Source: UBA7488 sp964414185
GTDB taxonomy: Bacteria; Pseudomonadota; Alphaproteobacteria; CAAHEQ01; UBA3637
Direction of reading: 5' to 3'
Assembly: GCA_964414185.1 (NCBI GenBank)
Contig: CAYPVK010000003.1
Span: 62,001-126,000 of the forward strand
DNA length: 64,000 nucleotides
Shown here: in pieces, positions 60,576-64,000 of the stretch
Position numbering within the stretch: position 1 is the first letter of the stretch
How the letters are laid out: each line of letters starts with the position of its first letter
Notes under the pieces: model-generated
Database searches by the model: none
What the model was told of the DNA's origin: nothing
What the model saw: the letters and a program-made list of their open reading frames with translations, nothing else
Program-made: the position numbers and the translations under genes

Positions 60576-61577
60576 ATGATTAAAACCGCTGAAGCTATTT
60601 CAATCGGACATCCGGATAAAACGGCTGATTTTATTACCAGCTACCTGTTGGACCGCTTTATTGAAAAGGACAAAAACGTTAAATACGGTGTCGAAGTTAT
60701 GATTAAGGATAATACGGTCGTTTTGGGCGGTGAAGTATGCGGAAACGTTGATTTCAAAAATGTTGAAAAACATGTTAAAGAAGCCTTGCGCCAAATCGGT
60801 TACGATGAACGCTATGCCAAAATTTGGGGCGATTATGCCATTAATATCAATAAAATCAAAGTCATCAATTTGATTGGCTTGCAATCTTGTGAAATTAATC
60901 AAGGCGTTGAACAAAATGGTTGGGGCGACCAAGGCATTTTTGTCGGCTATGCTTGCAAAGGGCCGAATATGTTACCCAAAGAATTGTATTTGGCCAAAAA
61001 ACTAAACCGCGATTTATATGATTTGGCCCGTAAATCCGATAATTTGGGATTGGATATCAAAACACAAATTACGCTCGGAACTTTAGGCAAAATCGAAACG
61101 GCAATTGTTGCCGTCCCGATGTTAACGCCGATAGATTTAACAGATTTCATCATTCAATCTTTGGGAGAAAAGCCGGCAAATATCATTATCAACGGCACCG
61201 GAGCTTATACGCGCCATTCGGCTATAGCCGATGCGGGCGTTACAGGGCGCAAATTGGCTTGTGATTTTTATGAAGGCGCCTGCCCCGTCGGCGGCGGCAG
61301 CCCTTGGACAAAAGACGGGACAAAGGCAGATTTGACTTTAAATTTATACGCCCGCACTTTGGCAAAACAATATTTGGAAGATAACGATGAATGCTTTGTA
61401 TACCTGTCATCTTGTATCGGCCGATCGGAATTGCCCAGCAGTGTTTTAAAAACCGTCAAAGACGGACAAGTTACCGTGGAAACCTTATATATTAAAAAAA
61501 CACCGAAAGATTTAATTAAAGAATTCAAATTAAATACGCCCATTTTTGCAAAATTATGTTTGGACGGATTGGTTTAA
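60576..61577 (+). CDS. metK: S-adenosylmethionine synthetase, short divergent form
   Basis: A 333-residue MetK, about 50 residues shorter than the usual 380-400. SIGHPDKTAD at residues 9-18 (ATP-binding His), GWGDQGIFVGYAC near 113 (the usual GAGDQG loop) and GGGSPWTKDGTKADLTLNLYAR near 240 (the [22 protein letters not shown] equivalent) are visible, with many changes. It makes SAM from methionine and ATP. The methylases of the window depend on this product. A GGATAA ribosome site precedes the ATG. Deletions appear between the family motifs, not at the ends. Confidence 0.88.
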   Translation: MIKTAEAISIGHPDKTADFITSYLLDRFIEKDKNVKYGVEVMIKDNTVVLGGEVCGNVDFKNVEKHVKEALRQIGYDERYAKIWGDYAININKIKVINLIGLQSCEINQGVEQNGWGDQGIFVGYACKGPNMLPKELYLAKKLNRDLYDLARKSDNLGLDIKTQITLGTLGKIETAIVAVPMLTPIDLTDFIIQSLGEKPANIIINGTGAYTRHSAIADAGVTGRKLACDFYEGACPVGGGSPWTKDGTKADLTLNLYARTLAKQYLEDNDECFVYLSSCIGRSELPSSVLKTVKDGQVTVETLYIKKTPKDLIKEFKLNTPIFAKLCLDGLV

Positions 61578-61615
61578 AAAAACGGACATATTTATTTGAA
61601 TTATAAGATAAATTT

Positions 61616-61652
61616 CAGCGCTTTTTCTAAACCCGAGCGCTGATTTTTTTTC
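61616..61652 (+). terminator. Terminator of metK
   Basis: CAGCGCT and AGCGCTG are perfect seven-base arms around a 13-base loop, followed by ATTTTTTTT. Confidence 0.85.
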
Positions 61653-61666
61653 ACATATTAACTTAA

Positions 61667-61999
61667 TTATTTTGAAATCAATTTATTTAAAAATTCTTTG
61701 AATGTACCGTTTGACAAAGCTAATATGGCATTAAAATTATCGTTTTCTTCGACTTTATTTTTACGTGTATGCGAACATTTGGAACATTTATGGACAATAT
61801 AACGCACAGAGTTTTTTACATCCAAAGCATTCGCATACATAATGCCGTGACAATTTGACGCTCTGTCACCGGGGTTAACATCAACATGCTTGCTTGACAA
61901 ACAATGCGGGCAATGATTGGTATATCCGTTACCTTTAACAAATGTGCCGCATACGTCACACGTAAAATCTTCAACCGTCCGTTTAAAATTTTTAACCAT
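61667..61999 (-). CDS. RNHCP domain zinc protein
   Basis: A 110-residue small protein with CDVC, NHCPHC, SNCHG and HKCSKC (eight Cys/His clusters), which form two zinc sites. NHCPHCLSSKHVDVNPGDRA is the signature of the RNHCP family (PF12647). The function of the family is not known. It is adjacent to hflX on the same strand with no gap, so it may share its promoter. Confidence 0.88.
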   Translation of the reverse strand: MVKNFKRTVEDFTCDVCGTFVKGNGYTNHCPHCLSSKHVDVNPGDRASNCHGIMYANALDVKNSVRYIVHKCSKCSHTRKNKVEENDNFNAILALSNGTFKEFLNKLISK

Positions 62000-63271
62000 T
62001 TATCCGTACCTGAAATTGTCAAAAAAAGCAACGTCCATGGGACGAACCAAAATTTCCAAATCAATATAATCATCCGTGTCGGTTCGCTTTAAAATTTCCC
62101 CCTTACGATAAACGGTTGCAAGTGTCGCTCCGTCAGCAATCGGCAAACGGACGGATATTTTTTTATAATCAGCCGTTAATTGTTTTTGAACGGCAATTAA
62201 TAAATCATCAATGCCTTGCCCCGATACGGCGGATATCGGCCATTGATTGGATTGATGAGCCGAACGGTTTAAAATACATTGTTTGTCATCTTCTTCAAGC
62301 AAATCAATTTTATTAAGTGCTTCAATTAAATATCCTCGGTCTACCTGCTCTTCCAACCCCAAGCCGCGCAACACTTGTTCAACATCTTCCTTCTGAGCCC
62401 GCGTATCCGGATGAGAATAATCACGCACGTGAATAATGACATCGGCTTCCAAAACTTCTTCCAACGTTGCGCGAAATGCCATAACAAGTTCAGTCGGTAA
62501 ATCCGAAATAAATCCAACCGTATCGGATAAGATAACATTTTGACCGTTCGGCAAACGTATTTGACGCATTGTAGGGTCTAAAGTCGCAAACAATAAATCT
62601 TGCGCAAAAACGCCGGCGCGTGTTAATTTATTGAAAAGTGTCGATTTGCCGGCATTTGTATACCCGACCAGTGCGACAATCGGGAACGGAACGCGTTTAC
62701 GAGCTTTGCGATGTAAATCGCGTGTTTTTTTTACTTCTTCCAAATCTTTTTTGATTTTAATAATATCTTCATCAATTTGACGGCGATCCAATTCAATTTG
62801 CGTTTCACCGGGACCACCCAAAAATCCCGCCCCGCCGCGTTGCCGTTCCAAGTGCGTCCATGAACGCACCAATCGCGATCGCGCATAAGTCAGATGCGCC
62901 AATTCCACTTGTAAAACGCCTTCTTTCGTTCTGGCACGCTGACCGAATATTTCCAAAATCAAAGCCGTTTTATCAATAACTTTTGTATTCCACGCTTTTT
63001 CAAGATTACGTTGTTGCAACGGCGACAATGTCGTACTCATGATAACGACATCCACATGATTTGAAGCGATAATATCTTTTAACCTTTCAATCGTTCCGCC
63101 GCCGATATAGGTTGCCGGCTTAATTTCACGTACATTAAAATATTCAAAATGAACGACATCCAAATCAATTGCTTTTGTCAATGAAACGGCTTCTTCCAAT
63201 TTCGATCGAGAGTCGCGCAAATTTGTTGCATTTTTTATGACAGGCAGTAAAACGACAGCTTTTTGAGTCAA
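62000..63271 (-). CDS. hflX: Ribosome-associated GTPase HflX
   Basis: A 423-residue GTPase. An N-terminal nucleotide-binding domain (with TYIGGGTIERLKDI near 56), coiled coil with SGPG-like loop (RGGAGFLGGPGETQIELDRR near 144), then G1 GYTNAGKST, G3 DTVGF and G4 NKID. HflX splits stalled 70S ribosomes after stress. Length is normal. AGGAAATA precedes the ATG. Confidence 0.95.
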   Translation of the reverse strand: MTQKAVVLLPVIKNATNLRDSRSKLEEAVSLTKAIDLDVVHFEYFNVREIKPATYIGGGTIERLKDIIASNHVDVVIMSTTLSPLQQRNLEKAWNTKVIDKTALILEIFGQRARTKEGVLQVELAHLTYARSRLVRSWTHLERQRGGAGFLGGPGETQIELDRRQIDEDIIKIKKDLEEVKKTRDLHRKARKRVPFPIVALVGYTNAGKSTLFNKLTRAGVFAQDLLFATLDPTMRQIRLPNGQNVILSDTVGFISDLPTELVMAFRATLEEVLEADVIIHVRDYSHPDTRAQKEDVEQVLRGLGLEEQVDRGYLIEALNKIDLLEEDDKQCILNRSAHQSNQWPISAVSGQGIDDLLIAVQKQLTADYKKISVRLPIADGATLATVYRKGEILKRTDTDDYIDLEILVRPMDVAFFDNFRYG

Positions 63272-63281
63272 AATATTTCCT

Positions 63282-64000
63282 TTATTTAAACAAAATCTTT
63301 TTCATTTTTTGGTAAATTTCAGTATTGTCAAATGTCCCGTCAAACAAGGAACTTTGGGCACCGTACGCAAACATCGGGACATTAATTCCCGTATGTTTAT
63401 TTGTGGTAAAAGTACATTCGTTTGTCAACCCGCCCGTTTCATGATCGGCCAAAACAATCAATGTTGTATCTTTGTTTTTATTAATAAAATCATATACTAA
63501 TTTAATGGAATTATCAAATTCCTTTAACTCTTTTTGCATATTGTTCAAGTTCTTTTTATGGGATTGAACATCAATATTGGCCCCTTCAATCATAATAAAA
63601 AACGGTTTACCCGAACGCGCGGCAGCCGCCAAAATATCCGCCGTTTCTTGTTCAATATTTTGAACGGTTACATGAACATCCATTGATTTTTGAGCTTGTT
63701 CCAATTGAGCTTCAATTTCATCTGCTCCCCGCCTGTTTTTCGTATGGGCATAAAAAGCTGACGGCGTTGCACCGGTACGGATATCCGTTGAAACAATCCC
63801 GACAAAATAACCCTTTTGAATGGCTTCTTCGGCAATCGTCAAACAATTTTTTCCATTCGGCAAAACACTAAGCCATCCGTTATTTGTCTTGTGTCCGCAT
63901 GCATAAGCCGTTGCTGCCGCCGATGAATCCGTTATCACATTATCAAAGGATTTTGTTTCAATTTGGCCTTTAACGGGTAAAGTTTGCATAAATAAATCAT
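63282..64000 (-). CDS. Alkaline phosphatase family protein, C-terminal part (partial)
   Basis: The frame is open to the window edge, so the N-terminal part with the metal-binding Asp and signal peptide is missing; about 239 residues are visible. The nucleophile Ser lies in TDSSAAATAYACGHKT near the left border of the visible part. Metal ligands appear in FIMIEGANIDVQSH and VLADHETGGL. It is an exported phosphomonoesterase by family, but localisation cannot be checked here. Confidence 0.88.
   Translation of the reverse strand, partial: DLFMQTLPVKGQIETKSFDNVITDSSAAATAYACGHKTNNGWLSVLPNGKNCLTIAEEAIQKGYFVGIVSTDIRTGATPSAFYAHTKNRRGADEIEAQLEQAQKSMDVHVTVQNIEQETADILAAAARSGKPFFIMIEGANIDVQSHKKNLNNMQKELKEFDNSIKLVYDFINKNKDTTLIVLADHETGGLTNECTFTTNKHTGINVPMFAYGAQSSLFDGTFDNTEIYQKMKKILFK

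Noticed and set aside
60440..60580. SAM riboswitch before metK
   Set aside because: metK follows trmJ by three bases, so there is no leader to hold one.
1..64000. CRISPR arrays and insertion sequences
   Set aside because: No regularly spaced repeats and no transposase-like ORF or terminal inverted repeats were seen on reading.

Overview
The window is a 64 kb piece of a low-GC alphaproteobacterial chromosome. The evidence is gene order as much as gene content: secB facing timA (Tim44-like)-mltA-Smr; tsaE-amgK-murU-addB-addA; kdsD-lptC/lptA-lptB; mutL with an endonuclease motif; AddAB instead of RecBCD; psd-pssA. Small gaps, overlapping stop/start codons and tRNAs with encoded CCA fit a compact genome. 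An uncultured or host-associated lineage is plausible, but I cannot name a genus.

Layout. 1-3656: end of holB, tatD, a membrane-anchored GT10 fucosyltransferase-like gene, a PhnP-type metallo-hydrolase and an adenylate-kinase-like NMP kinase. 3743-11916: an 8.2 kb integrated tailless (PM2/corticovirus-like) phage with an XRE repressor, replication-type winged helix protein, HerA/FtsK-type packaging ATPase, double jelly-roll capsid candidate, a row of small membrane proteins, SleB-type lysin, tiny Lys/Arg-rich peptides and a lipoprotein. It has no integrase and sits in a dif-like Xer site: a 17-bp core is repeated at both ends. 11917-12510: AT-rich spacer with two perfect DnaA boxes and tRNA-Gln. 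12511-15455: nitroreductase, a relic of an ASCH-like gene, and a restriction-modification-like pair (EcoRI-type adenine methylase, broken twice at short repeats, coupled to a DUF262-HNH protein).

15673-29507: trxA, tsaD, Smr protein, mltA, timA, secB, a membrane nuclease, tsaE, amgK, murU, addB, addA and a lipoprotein hydrolase. 29652-33580: an orphan VirD4-type coupling protein with a pentapeptide-repeat protein, then lspA and a small lipoprotein. 33597-45580: pgi, mutL, serS, site-2 protease, nagZ, SPOR protein, tRNA-Leu(UAA), prmC-prfA, RodZ-like, prepilin peptidase. 45678-50059: yqeY-dnaG-rpoD macromolecular synthesis operon. 50151-56334: MFS transporter, DUF465, pfk, LPS-transport operon with an LptC-LptA fusion, RNase D. 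56617-64000: tRNA-Leu(CAG), psd-pssA, two secreted unknowns, TrmJ, a short MetK, RNHCP zinc protein, hflX and part of an alkaline phosphatase.

Together the chromosomal genes cover envelope building and recycling (mltA, nagZ, amgK, murU, lpt, lspA, psd/pssA), DNA repair (addAB, mutL), t6A tRNA modification (tsaD, tsaE) and the core replication and transcription machinery. The accessory interest is concentrated in 3.7-15.5 kb.
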